DNA of 64,000 nucleotides from NCBI RefSeq assembly GCF_013761175.1, contig NZ_JACDUR010000002.1:1122816-1186815 (forward strand), given 5' to 3'. The notes under the pieces were generated by a model. That model worked only from the letters and a program-made list of their open reading frames with translations, searched no databases and had not been told where the DNA came from. Shown piece by piece: positions 45,460-53,882 of this stretch; position 1 is the first letter of the stretch; every line of letters begins with the position of its first letter. The stretch is from Nonomuraea soli (GTDB lineage: Bacteria > Actinomycetota > Actinomycetes > Streptosporangiales > Streptosporangiaceae). A program made the position numbers and the translations under genes.

Positions 45460-46538
45460 GCCAGGCCGCGGATCTCGTGGGCGGCCTTGGGCTCGGCGAA
45501 GGCCAGCAGGGAGCGCGCCTCGGCCTCGATCTCCTCCACGACGGCGGACGGCTGGCTGTCGTCGAGTTCGACGGTGAGCACGCCCTTGTCGCGTTTCCAG
45601 GTGCCGGCCACGAACCCGTCGACCAGGACGGTGCCCAGCACCTGCCCGTTGATGGTGATGACGCGCTTGCGCTGGGCGTCGGTGATGACGCGGGTGCGGT
45701 CGGCGTGGCTGAGCAGCAGGTTGTCGAAGGGCGCCAGCAGCCGCACCGGCGCCGGCACGTCGCCGCCGGGGCGGGGCGCGCCGGGCAGGTCGAACAGCTC
45801 CGTGCCGGAGGGGCCGGTCAGGGTGACCAGCTGCGGGCGCAGCCGCTCGACGATCTCGCGCAGCCCGGTCAGGCCGGACCAGGCCTGCATGTCGGCGACG
45901 CTCGCCGGGCCGAACGCCGCCAGGTAGCGGCGCACCAGCAGCTCGGGCGAGGGGTCGGTGTGCAGGGCGCGGCCGATCCACTCCTGCGCGGTGGCGTAGC
46001 GGGTCTGGCCCGCCTTGCCCCACACGGCGCGCGGCGGCACCTGCACCAGCGCGGCGAGGCTGCGCATGATCTGGGCCAGGTCGGCGGCCTTGGCGGCGGG
46101 GAATCGCTCGGCCAGCGCGGTGCCCAGAGCGGCCGCGGTGACCGGACCGGCGGCCAGCAGTTCCTCACCGGCGGCCAGGACCTCCTCGGGGGTCACGCCG
46201 GCCAGGCGGGTGCCGTAGGCCGATTGCAGGTAGCGGGTCAGCAGCGGCTGCATGAGGGGGCGCAGGAACAGGCAGTCGTCGGCGCTGACGAGGTGGACGG
46301 TGCCGCGCATGAGGACGATGCGCACCGCCTGCCGTTCGAGCAGCAGCTGCGACAGGTGGTCGGGGTCGAAGCCGGACAGGCGGCACCACAGGCCGAAGTA
46401 GGGCGGGAAGGGAGCCTGGGCCTGCAGGCCGACGAGGTGTTCGACGGCCTGCAGGGCGGGCATGGGGTGACGGCGCAGCAGCAGCTGGCGCTCGAGGGTG
46501 GCGCGGTTGAGTGCGCGCAGGCTGATCGCGGAGGTCAC
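45456..46538 (-). CDS. AlkZ-like winged-helix DNA glycosylase family protein
   Basis: 360 residues of the winged-helix DNA-binding family that contains AlkZ and YcaQ. The catalytic Q-x-Q motif is Gln39-Ala40-Gln41 in HLVGLQAQAPFPPYFGLW, at the place of Gln37/Gln39 in AlkZ. RGTVHLVSADDC and LLAPFDNLLLSHADR also fit. AlkZ-type enzymes unhook bulky and interstrand cross-links and often protect producers of DNA-alkylating agents. The substrate of this copy is unknown. Confidence 0.82.
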   Translation of the reverse strand: MTSAISLRALNRATLERQLLLRRHPMPALQAVEHLVGLQAQAPFPPYFGLWCRLSGFDPDHLSQLLLERQAVRIVLMRGTVHLVSADDCLFLRPLMQPLLTRYLQSAYGTRLAGVTPEEVLAAGEELLAAGPVTAAALGTALAERFPAAKAADLAQIMRSLAALVQVPPRAVWGKAGQTRYATAQEWIGRALHTDPSPELLVRRYLAAFGPASVADMQAWSGLTGLREIVERLRPQLVTLTGPSGTELFDLPGAPRPGGDVPAPVRLLAPFDNLLLSHADRTRVITDAQRKRVITINGQVLGTVLVDGFVAGTWKRDKGVLTVELDDSQPSAVVEEIEAEARSLLAFAEPKAAHEIRGLA

Positions 46539-46545
46539 GCAGCCA

Positions 46546-46575
46546 CCTTAGAAGGCGCCACCTTAGAAGGCGCCA
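46546..46575 (-). repeat. 15-bp tandem duplication
   Basis: CCTTAGAAGGCGCCA occurs at 46546-46560 and 46561-46575, directly upstream of the glycosylase-like gene. Confidence 0.75.
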
Positions 46576-46598
46576 CCGACAGTGCGCGAAGCTCCTGG

Positions 46599-46675
46599 GC
46601 GGTCACTCCAGGAAGGCGATCGCGACTCCAGGAAGGCGGTCACGATCCCAGGAAGGCGGTCACGACTCCAGGAAG
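46599..46675 (+). repeat. Approximately four tandem 20-bp units
   Basis: Units like GCGGTCACGACTCCAGGAAG at 46656 and, with changes, at 46636, 46616 and (17 bp) 46599. The last copy includes the stop codon of the response regulator. Together with the 15-bp repeat it fills the gap between the two genes. Confidence 0.8.
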
Positions 46676-47304
46676 CGCAGGACCGCCAGGACGCGGCGGC
46701 TGTAGCCGCTGGTGTGGGCCAGGCCGAGCTTGTCGAAGACGGCGTTGACGTGCTTTTCGACGGCGCTCTGCGACACGAAGAGGGCCTCGGCGACGGCGGC
46801 GTTGGTCAGGCCCTGCGCCATGTGCTCCAGCACCTGACGTTCGCGGGGCGTCAGGCGTGAGAGGGGGTCGGTCTGGGTGGTGCGCGACAGCAGCTGCCGT
46901 ACCACCTCGGGGTCGAAGGCGGCGCCGCCGGCGCCGACGCGTTCCAGGGCGTCGAGGAAGTCGGAGACCTGGGCGACGCGGTCCTTGAGCAGGTAGCCGA
47001 CGCCGGACACGTCGGAACTCATGAGTTCGGCGGCGTAGCGTTTCTCGACGTACTGCGACAACATCAGGACCTTGACCTGCGGCCAGCGTGTGCGGATGCG
47101 CAGGGCGGCGCGCAGTCCCTCGTCGGTGTGGCCGGGAGGCATGCGCACGTCGGCGACGACGATGTCGGGCTGGTCGGCGTCGACGGCGGCCAGGAGCTGC
47201 TCGCCGTCGCCGACGGCGGCCAGGACCTGGTGTCCTTCCTCCGACAGCAGGCGGACCAGGCCTTCGCGCAGGAGCGTGGAGTCTTCGGCGAGGATCACGC
47301 GCAT
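46660..47304 (-). CDS. NarL/LuxR-type response regulator
   Basis: 214 residues. Receiver domain with acidic pocket (LAEDSTLLREGL), phosphoacceptor Asp in DIVVADVRMPP and Lys in GYLLKDRV; LuxR HTH at the end (LTPRERQVLEHMAQGLTNAAVAEALFVSQSAVEKHVNAVFDKLGL). Start overlaps the kinase gene by 10 bp, so both form one operon. Signal and targets are unknown. Confidence 0.92.
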   Translation of the reverse strand: MRVILAEDSTLLREGLVRLLSEEGHQVLAAVGDGEQLLAAVDADQPDIVVADVRMPPGHTDEGLRAALRIRTRWPQVKVLMLSQYVEKRYAAELMSSDVSGVGYLLKDRVAQVSDFLDALERVGAGGAAFDPEVVRQLLSRTTQTDPLSRLTPRERQVLEHMAQGLTNAAVAEALFVSQSAVEKHVNAVFDKLGLAHTSGYSRRVLAVLRFLES

Positions 47305-48407
47305 GGCAGCACCGCGGTGATGGTGGTGGGCCCGCCGGCGGGGCTGGACAGGTGGAAGGCGCCGTCGAGGGCGGCCACGCGTCCGGCCAGTCCGGACAGG
47401 CCGGTGCCCGACGGGTCGGCGCCGCCTCGGCCGTCGTCGCGGATGGTGACGTGCACGCGGGCGGTCCCGTTCTGCGGAGCGGTGTGGGTGGTGACGTCGA
47501 TGGTGAGGTGGGTGGCGCCGGCGTGTTTGACGGCGTTGGTGATGGCCTCGCTGGCGACGAAGTAGGCGGCGGCCTCGACGGCGCGAGGCGGGCGGGTGCC
47601 GAGGTCGCAGCGGATGGTGACCGGCAGCGGGGTGCGTTCGGCCATGCCCTGCAGCGCGTCGGCCAGTCCGAGGCTGTCCAGGCCGCTGGGGTAGATGCGC
47701 CAGGCGACCTCGCGCAGCTCGGCCAGGGCCTGCTGGGCCTGCTGGTGGGCTTGGGCGAGCAGGGCGGGGTCGGAGGAGGGGCGGCGGCTGCGTCCGATGA
47801 GCATGGCCAGGGCGACCAGGTGCTGCTGCAGGCCGTCGTGCAGGTCGCGTTCGATGCGGCGGCGTTCGGAGTCGACGGCGGCCAGCATGGCGGAGCGGGT
47901 GTGGGCCAGCTCGGCGATGCGGCGTTGCAGCGCCTCGGTGGAGGCGGGGCCCAGGCGGCGGCGGGCCAGTTCGGTGTCGAGGGCGTGCACGCCGACGATG
48001 CCGCAGACGTTGAGGAAGAGCAGGACGAACCCTCCGACGGCGACGTAGGCGCCCAGGCCGGGGCTGAGGTGCATGCCGTCGACGGCCTCGCCGCGGCTCC
48101 AGGCCCAGGCGAGCTGGGCGGCGGTGGCCAGGCCGACGAGCAGCAGGGCGAGCACGATCGCGCCCAGCAGGCCGACCGGCCAGCGCATGGCCAGGTAGCG
48201 GCGGACCTGCTCGCGCACCTGGCCGGGAGAGCCTGCGCCGAGGTCGTCGTCCAGGCGCAGGCGGCGCAGGTGCCATCCGGCCAGCGCGCCCGCGGGCCTG
48301 GTGAGGGCCTTGGGGCGCAGCAGGGCCGCCAGCACCAGCAGCAGGTCGAGGGGGGTGGTCAGGGCGCCCAGAGCGACGGAGGCCAGCAGCCTAGTCGCGG
48401 CGGGCAT
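47295..48407 (-). CDS. NarL-type sensor histidine kinase
   Basis: 370 residues. N-terminal hydrophobic segments (about residues 5-30, 75-100, 115-140) then HisKA_3 with phosphoacceptor His in ERRRIERDLHDGLQQHLVALAM, and the ATPase domain with N-box NAVKHAGATHL and GRGGADPSGTGLSGLAGRV. It starts within the end of the DedA gene (17-bp overlap) and is coupled to the response regulator. Confidence 0.9.
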   Translation of the reverse strand: MPAATRLLASVALGALTTPLDLLLVLAALLRPKALTRPAGALAGWHLRRLRLDDDLGAGSPGQVREQVRRYLAMRWPVGLLGAIVLALLLVGLATAAQLAWAWSRGEAVDGMHLSPGLGAYVAVGGFVLLFLNVCGIVGVHALDTELARRRLGPASTEALQRRIAELAHTRSAMLAAVDSERRRIERDLHDGLQQHLVALAMLIGRSRRPSSDPALLAQAHQQAQQALAELREVAWRIYPSGLDSLGLADALQGMAERTPLPVTIRCDLGTRPPRAVEAAAYFVASEAITNAVKHAGATHLTIDVTTHTAPQNGTARVHVTIRDDGRGGADPSGTGLSGLAGRVAALDGAFHLSSPAGGPTTITAVLPCA

Positions 48408-49020
48408 GCTCGCCCTTGCTGCGCTCGGCCAGGCGCACGCCGACGAAGACGAGGATGGCCAGGACGACCAGGCCGATGATGACGTTGGTGGCGATGCCCA
48501 CGTAGCCCTCGACGAGGGCCCAGTTCTCGCCGAGCAGGTAGCCGGCCATGACGAAGGCGGTGTTCCACAGGGCGCTGCCGGCGGTGGTCAGGAGGATGAA
48601 GCGGGGCAGCGGCATGCGTTCCAGCCCGGCCGGGATGGAGATCATGCTGCGGAAGATGGGGATCATCCGGCCGAAGAAGACGGCCTTGCCGCCGTGGCGG
48701 TTGAAGAAGGCCTCGCTGCGTTCGATGTCGGAGGGTTTGATCAGGGGCAGCTTCTCGGCGATGCGCAGCATGCGCTCGCGGCCCAGGGCGGCGCCGATGC
48801 CGTACAGGGCCAGCGCGCCGACCAGTGAGCCGACCGTCGTCCACACCAGGGCCTCGACGAGGCTCATGCCGCCGCGTCCGGCGGTGAAGCCGGCCAAGGG
48901 CAGGATCACCTCGCTCGGCAGGGGCGGGAAGAGGTTCTCCAGCGCGATCGCGAGTCCGGCCCCGGGCGCGCCGAGGCTCTCCATCAGTCCGGTCGCCCAG
49001 TCGGCGATTGAAGTGCTCAT
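48391..49020 (-). CDS. DedA-family membrane protein
   Basis: 209 residues, several membrane helices. Family blocks: ENLFPPLPSEVILPLAGF, GSLVGALALYGIGAALGRE, FFNRHGGKAVFFGRMIPIFRSMISIPAG and GSALWNTAFVMAGYLLG. DedA proteins recycle undecaprenyl phosphate or other lipid carriers across the membrane. First gene of the DedA/kinase/regulator operon. Confidence 0.9.
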   Translation of the reverse strand: MSTSIADWATGLMESLGAPGAGLAIALENLFPPLPSEVILPLAGFTAGRGGMSLVEALVWTTVGSLVGALALYGIGAALGRERMLRIAEKLPLIKPSDIERSEAFFNRHGGKAVFFGRMIPIFRSMISIPAGLERMPLPRFILLTTAGSALWNTAFVMAGYLLGENWALVEGYVGIATNVIIGLVVLAILVFVGVRLAERSKGEHARRD

Positions 49021-49154
49021 GTGATGACGTTAGAAATTCCGTGATCCAGGGGTAATGGGGCGTACTTCCGTCTTCATCCTGAGGAAAACCACAGTGCGGT
49101 CCTCCCCCTGCCCCATGACGGGCGAGGATCACCCACATCGTACGTAACACTGAA

Positions 49155-49172
49155 CGTCAACTAAAGTTGACG
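49155..49172. promoter_or_regulatory. Perfect 18-bp palindrome upstream of the Clp-N gene
   Basis: CGTCAACTAAAGTTGACG: two 8-bp arms around AA. A further half-site (GTTGACG) directly precedes the ATG at 49204. Operator for an unknown dimeric regulator; no regulator gene is adjacent. The 183-bp gap 49021-49203 otherwise holds no gene. Confidence 0.6.
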
Positions 49173-49203
49173 CGCCTGGAGGTCGTCATCTACGGTTGAC
49201 GAC

Positions 49204-49671
49204 ATGAGCGCGATCGGGATCTACGTGCGGGCGATGCTGACCAAGGCCGAGAGCGAGGCACGCGCCGAGGCCGCGCCCACCATCGAGGCCCAGCACCTGC
49301 TCCTGGCCATGACGGCGCTGCCCGGCGGCGCGGCCGCCGAGGTGCTGGCCTCCTTCGAGCTGGACCACGGACGGCTGCGCGAGGCGCTGGACCGCGAGTT
49401 CGAGCTGAGCCTGGCCGCGGCCGGGATCGCCCTGGGCGGCCTGCACGTGCCCAGGCCCGCCGCCCCGCGCCGCCCCGCCCTGGGCGCCACGGCGCGAACC
49501 GCCCTGCACCGCGGCTTCTCCGCGCGCGCCGGACGCCGCGGGACGCCGGTCCACGTGCTGCTGGGCATCGTGCGCGCCGAGACCGGCGTGGTGCCGCGGG
49601 CGCTGCGGCTGGCCGGGATCGACCGGGCCGCCCTGCTGGCCTCCACGCTGCACGCGCTGGACGCCCGGTAA
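49204..49671 (+). CDS. Clp N-terminal domain protein (stand-alone)
   Basis: 155 residues made of a double Clp-N repeat: AEAAPTIEAQHLLLAMTALPGGAAAEVLASFELD and RGTPVHVLLGIVRAETGVVPRALRLAGID. There is no ATPase domain, so it is not a ClpA/ClpC chaperone; it may present substrates or act as an adaptor. A perfect palindrome lies at its promoter. Confidence 0.83.
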   Translation: MSAIGIYVRAMLTKAESEARAEAAPTIEAQHLLLAMTALPGGAAAEVLASFELDHGRLREALDREFELSLAAAGIALGGLHVPRPAAPRRPALGATARTALHRGFSARAGRRGTPVHVLLGIVRAETGVVPRALRLAGIDRAALLASTLHALDAR

Positions 49672-49747
49672 ATCGTTTCCCCGGCCGGGGCGGGTGTGGT
49701 TATGCTCGCCCCCTGATCATCCGTGGCCGAGCGGGAGGAAGAACGCC

Positions 49748-49822
49748 GTGCCGTACCTGAGCGTCGCCCGCGTTTCCCGGCATCGCCACGAGGTGATCCT
49801 GATCTCTCCGGCAGCCCGGTAG
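49748..49822 (+). CDS. Leader peptide upstream of the EF-G paralogue
   Basis: A 24-codon reading frame (GTG at 49748, TAG at 49820-49822) with an excellent ribosome binding site, GGGAGGAA at 49733-49740, 7 bp upstream. A candidate -10 (TATGCT, 49701-49706) is nearby. The peptide holds [11 protein letters not shown]. It is followed by a GC-rich hairpin (49847-49868) and a hairpin masking the next ribosome binding site, the layout of a ribosome-sensing attenuator as in antibiotic-resistance genes. Confidence 0.5.
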   Translation: MPYLSVARVSRHRHEVILISPAAR

Positions 49823-49846
49823 CGGCTGCGCGGCCGACACCGGCTC

Positions 49847-49908
49847 GGCCCCCCTCGACCCGGGGGCCGTCAATCGCGCTGTCCTGTCCAGATCCTTGCT
49901 CGAAAGGA
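49847..49908 (+). promoter_or_regulatory. Two attenuator-like hairpins before the EF-G paralogue
   Basis: Hairpin A: GGCCCCC (49847-49853) with GGGGGCC (49862-49868), 8-nt loop. Hairpin B: TCCTT (49893-49897) with AAGGA (49904-49908), which covers the ribosome binding site of the gene starting at 49921. Position after a leader peptide suggests transcriptional or translational attenuation. Functional role is inferred. Confidence 0.45.
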
Positions 49909-49920
49909 CCTGTCACAGCC

Positions 49921-51864
49921 ATGCGTGCTGTCCGCGAAGTAAGAAACATCGGCATCCTCGCCCACGTCGATGCCGGCAAGACCACCGTCACCGAACGTGT
50001 GCTGTACCTGACCGGCGCCACCCACCGGCGCGGCGAGGTCCACGACGGCACCACCGTCACCGACTTCGACGCCCAGGAACGCGAACGCGGCATCACGATC
50101 TTCGCCGCCGCCGTCAGCTGCACCTGGCGCGAGGTGCGTGTCAACCTCATCGACACCCCCGGCCACGTCGACTTCTCCGACGAGGTCGAGCGCAGCCTGC
50201 GCGTCCTGGACGGCGCGGTGGCGGTGTTCGACGCCGTCGCCGGCGTCGAACCGCAGAGCGAGGCGGTGTGGCGCCGGGCCGACCGGCACGGCGTGCCCCG
50301 CATCGCGTTCGTCAACAAGATGGACCGCGCCGGCGCCGACCTGGACGCCGCCGTCACCTCGATCCGCGAACGCCTGCACCCGGCTCCCCTGCCGGTGCAG
50401 TTCCCGATCGGGCGCGAGGACGGCTTCACCGGCGTGGTCGACCTGCTGACGATGCGGGCGCTGCGGTGGGACGAGACGGGCGTCCTGGCCGACGGCCCGG
50501 TGCCGCCCGAGCTGGCCGCCGAGGCCGTACGGCGCCGCGCGGGCCTGGAGGAGGCGGTGGCCGGGCTGCACGAGCGGGCGCTGGAGGAGTTCTACGCCAC
50601 CGGCGCCCTGTCGGCGGCCACGCTGCACGCGGCGCTGCGCGAGCTGACCCTGGCGGGTTCGGCCGTGGTGGTGCTGTGCGGGTCCGCCTACCGCAACCGC
50701 GGCATCGAGCCGTTGCTCGACGCCGTGGCGGCCTTCCTGCCGGGCCCCGAGGGCGAGGCCGGGCGGCCACTGTCGGCGCTGGTGTTCAAGCTGGCCGGAC
50801 GCCTGGCGTTCGTGCGCGTCTACACCGGCACCCTGCGCAGGGGCGAGACGGTGCTGGACGCCGGTAGCGGCCGCCGCGAGCGCATCGGCCGGATCCTGCG
50901 CGTGCAGGCCGACCGCCACACCGAGGCCGAGCAGGCCGAGGCCGGTGACATCGTCGCGGTCGCGGGCCTGCGTGGCGCTCGGGTGGGCACGACGCTGTGC
51001 GCGCCCGAGGCGCCGGTCCTGCTCGAACCGCCGCAGGCCGCCCAGCCGCTGGTGTCGGTGGCGATCGAGACCAGGCGGGCGGGCGAGTCGGAACGGCTGG
51101 CCACGGCGCTGGCACGGCTGGTGGAGCAGGACCCGTCGCTGGCCGTGCGCACCGACGCCGAGACCGGGCAGCGGCTGCTGTCGGGCCTGGGCGAGCTGCA
51201 CCTGCAGGTCGCCGTCGAGACGATGCGCCGCGCCGGGCTGGAGCTGGCGGTCGGGCGGCCCCAGGTCGCCTACCGCGAGAGGCCGGCCTCCGGCCTCAGC
51301 GGGCTGGTGGTGCGGCACGTCAAGCAGGACGGCGGCGCCGGCCAGTTCGCCCACGTGGTGCTGGACGTCGAACCCTGCGAGGAGGACTTCGTGTTCGCCT
51401 CGACGGTCACCGGCGGCCGGGTGCCGCGCGAGTTCGTGCGCGCGGTGGAGGCCGGCTGCCGCGACGCGCTGACCGCGGGCCCGCTGGGCGGCCACCCGGT
51501 GCAGGGTGTGCGGGTGACGCTCACCGACGGCGCCACGCACGTCAGGGACAGCTCCGAGCTCGCCTTCCGTACGGCGGGGCGGCTGGGCCTGCGTCAGGCG
51601 CTCGAACAGTGCCGCATGGTGCTGCTGGAGCCGGTGGCGGAGATGACGGTGGCGGTGCCCGAGGAGTGGGCGGGCGGCGTGCTGGGTGACCTGGCGGCGC
51701 GGCGCGGCCGCATCCTGGGCACCACGAGCCGTCCCGGCGCGGTCGTGGTGAGCGCGCTGGTGCCGCTGGCGGAGGTGTTCGGGTACGCCACCCGGCTGCG
51801 TAGCCGCAGTCAGGGCCGTGGCACGTTCACCACCAGGCCCGCCGGTTACGCCCCTGCCGGGTGA
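49921..51864 (+). CDS. EF-G paralogue (ribosome-protection-like translational GTPase)
   Basis: 647 residues, shorter than canonical EF-G (about 700). GTPase motifs: [17 protein letters not shown] and NKMD; also GITIF (switch) and domains III-V, with the domain IV strand [22 protein letters not shown]. Closer to EF-G than to TetM, but outside the usual str operon, which suggests an accessory paralogue (ribosome rescue, fusidic acid or other drug tolerance). It is preceded by a leader peptide and hairpins and followed by a strong terminator. Confidence 0.88.
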   Translation: MRAVREVRNIGILAHVDAGKTTVTERVLYLTGATHRRGEVHDGTTVTDFDAQERERGITIFAAAVSCTWREVRVNLIDTPGHVDFSDEVERSLRVLDGAVAVFDAVAGVEPQSEAVWRRADRHGVPRIAFVNKMDRAGADLDAAVTSIRERLHPAPLPVQFPIGREDGFTGVVDLLTMRALRWDETGVLADGPVPPELAAEAVRRRAGLEEAVAGLHERALEEFYATGALSAATLHAALRELTLAGSAVVVLCGSAYRNRGIEPLLDAVAAFLPGPEGEAGRPLSALVFKLAGRLAFVRVYTGTLRRGETVLDAGSGRRERIGRILRVQADRHTEAEQAEAGDIVAVAGLRGARVGTTLCAPEAPVLLEPPQAAQPLVSVAIETRRAGESERLATALARLVEQDPSLAVRTDAETGQRLLSGLGELHLQVAVETMRRAGLELAVGRPQVAYRERPASGLSGLVVRHVKQDGGAGQFAHVVLDVEPCEEDFVFASTVTGGRVPREFVRAVEAGCRDALTAGPLGGHPVQGVRVTLTDGATHVRDSSELAFRTAGRLGLRQALEQCRMVLLEPVAEMTVAVPEEWAGGVLGDLAARRGRILGTTSRPGAVVVSALVPLAEVFGYATRLRSRSQGRGTFTTRPAGYAPAG

Positions 51865-51870
51865 GGGCCG

Positions 51871-51904
51871 CCGGGGGCCGGGGGGGCGACTCCCCGGCCC
51901 CCGG
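51871..51904 (+). terminator. Strong GC hairpin after the EF-G paralogue
   Basis: A perfect 13-bp inverted repeat (CCGGGGGCCGGGG at 51871-51883, complement at 51892-51904) with an 8-nt loop, 7 bp after the stop codon. Confidence 0.8.
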
Positions 51905-51932
51905 ATGGCCCCCCCGGACGGCTACCGGATGG

Positions 51933-51963
51933 CTAACGGTTAGCTTATGGGGCTAACGGTTAG
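51933..51963. promoter_or_regulatory. Two copies of palindrome CTAACGGTTAG upstream of the permease gene
   Basis: CTAACGGTTAG (5+1+5 inverted repeat) at 51933-51943 and 51953-51963, centres 20 bp apart (about two helical turns), ending 10 bp before the GTG. This is a typical tandem operator for a TetR-like repressor. No regulator gene is adjacent. Confidence 0.65.
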
Positions 51964-51972
51964 GTAGGGCTC

Positions 51973-53820
51973 GTGAACGCCGAAGGATTACCCGCGCTCG
52001 GGCGGGTGCTGCTGCTGGGCCGGCTGGCCGTACGGGATCTGCGCCGCAGGCCCGCCGAGGCGGCGCTGCTGCTGGTGGCGATGGGCACCGCCACCGCCAC
52101 GCTGACCATCGCCCTGGTGCTGCAGGGCGTGACCGCCCAGCCGTACGCGGCCACCCGGCGGGCCACGGCGGGACCGGACGCGGTGGCCAGCGTGGCGCAG
52201 CCGCGCTCCCCCGCGCTCGACGCGCTGCTGAAGGATCCCGCGGTCGCCGCCCGCGGCGGGCCCTTCCCGTACACGCAGCTGCGCCTGACGGCGGGCGGCA
52301 CCACCGTCCCCGCCTGGGTCCAGGGCCGCGACACGCCGCAGGCGCAGGTCGAGCGGCCCCTGGTGACGCAGGGCCGATGGGCGCGGCCGGGCGGCGCGGT
52401 GCTGGAGTCCGGGTTCGCCCAGGCCCTGGGTGTGCGCGTCGGCGGGCAGGTCACGCTCGCCGGGCGCGCCTTCACCGTCAGCGGCATCGCGCTCAGCGCT
52501 TCGGTCGACCCCTACCCCAAGACGTGTTTCGCGCCGTGCCGCTACGGCCAGGCCCTGGAGCAGGCCCGGCTGGGGCCGCCGCCCATCGACGAGGTCGAGC
52601 CGGCGTTCACGCCGCTGCCGGGCATGGGCGGGCTGGTGTGGCTGACCGAGGACGACCTGTGGCAGGTCGCCGGAGGCCGGCAGGCGGTCGGGCAGGTGAC
52701 GTACCTGCGGCTGGCCGACCCGTCGGCCGCCCTCGCGCTGGCCTCGGCGCACGTGGGCGTGGGCGCCTCCGAGCTGTCCGTGGTGACCTCGCAGGACATC
52801 CTGTACGGCCACGCCAGGGTCGCCGAGTGGAAGCAGAACGCCATGTTCGTCGCCGGTTGGCTGCTCGGCATGATCGCGCTGGCGAGCATCGCGGTGCTGG
52901 CGGGCGGCAGGATGGCCGACCAGATGCGGCGGGTGGGGCTGCTCAAGGCCGTCGGCGGCACCCCGGCGCTGGTGGCGGCGGTGCTGCTGGCCGAGCATGT
53001 GGCGATCGGGCTGGCGGCCGCGGCGGCGGGTCTGCTGGCCGGGCGGCTGGCGGCGCCGTTGCTGGTCGATCCGGGGCCCGGCCTGGTGGCGGGTCCCGCG
53101 CAGCTGCCGGTGAGCCCGCTGACGGTCGCGGTGGTGGTGGGCGCGGCGGTGGTGATGGCGACGCTGGCCACGCTGGTGCCCGCCGTGCGGGCCGCGCGCA
53201 CGAGCACCGTGCGCGCGCTGGCCGACGCTCCGCCGCCGCCGCGCCGATCCTCGCGGCTGATCGCGCTGTCGGCGCGGCTGCCGGTGCCGTTGCTGCTGGG
53301 GCTGCGGCTGGCCGCGCGCCGGCCGCGCCGGGCGCTGCTGGGCATGGCGGCGGTCGCGGTCACGGTGGGCGGGATCGTGGCGGTGTTGTCGACGCAGGCG
53401 CACCGGCTGGCCGAGAAGGCGCCGGGCGACGATCCGCGCATCCTGCTCAACCAGGTGCTGGGCGTGGTGGTCGTGCTGCTGGTGGTGCAGGCGGCGGTCA
53501 ACGCGGTGTGCATCGTGTGGGCCACCGCGCTGGACGTGAGGGCCTCGGCGGCGCTGGCCCGGGCGCTGGGGGCCGGTCCCGGCCAGGTCGGCGCGGCCCT
53601 GGCGGCGGCGCAGGTGCTGCCGGCGCTGGCGGGGGCGCTGCTGGGGGTGGTGGCCGGGATCGGGCTGGCCGAGGCGCTCGACGACGACCCGGTGAGCGTG
53701 CCGCCGTGGTGGCAGCTGGCGCTGGTGGTGGCCGGGTGCGTGGTGGCGCTGGGCGCGCTGACGGCGATTGCGGCCCGGATGGGCGCCCGCCGCCCGGTCG
53801 GCCAGATCCTCGGCACCTGA
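51973..53820 (+). CDS. FtsX-like ABC transporter permease
   Basis: 615 residues, GTG start. Two copies of the MacB/FtsX unit: a periplasmic domain (residues 45-285) after the first helix, then helices with GLLKAVGGTPALVAAVLLAEHVAIG, then a second set (about residues 435-610) with ALARALGAGPGQVGAALAAAQVLPAL. The companion ATPase is not in the neighbourhood, so it must be encoded elsewhere. Duplicated palindromic operators precede it. Confidence 0.85.
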   Translation: MNAEGLPALGRVLLLGRLAVRDLRRRPAEAALLLVAMGTATATLTIALVLQGVTAQPYAATRRATAGPDAVASVAQPRSPALDALLKDPAVAARGGPFPYTQLRLTAGGTTVPAWVQGRDTPQAQVERPLVTQGRWARPGGAVLESGFAQALGVRVGGQVTLAGRAFTVSGIALSASVDPYPKTCFAPCRYGQALEQARLGPPPIDEVEPAFTPLPGMGGLVWLTEDDLWQVAGGRQAVGQVTYLRLADPSAALALASAHVGVGASELSVVTSQDILYGHARVAEWKQNAMFVAGWLLGMIALASIAVLAGGRMADQMRRVGLLKAVGGTPALVAAVLLAEHVAIGLAAAAAGLLAGRLAAPLLVDPGPGLVAGPAQLPVSPLTVAVVVGAAVVMATLATLVPAVRAARTSTVRALADAPPPPRRSSRLIALSARLPVPLLLGLRLAARRPRRALLGMAAVAVTVGGIVAVLSTQAHRLAEKAPGDDPRILLNQVLGVVVVLLVVQAAVNAVCIVWATALDVRASAALARALGAGPGQVGAALAAAQVLPALAGALLGVVAGIGLAEALDDDPVSVPPWWQLALVVAGCVVALGALTAIAARMGARRPVGQILGT

Positions 53821-53828
53821 GGTTGCGG

Positions 53829-53863
53829 TTCGTGTCACGAACAAATATGGTTCGCGACACGAA
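53829..53863. promoter_or_regulatory. Two palindromic operators before the LLM gene
   Basis: TTCGTGTCACGAA (53829-53841, perfect 6+1+6) and TTCGCGACACGAA (53851-53863, one mismatch), 22 bp apart centre to centre. They lie 20-54 bp upstream of the ATG, where a repressor would block the promoter. No regulator gene is adjacent. Confidence 0.65.
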
Positions 53864-53882
53864 CCACTATTTGGGGGCTGAC

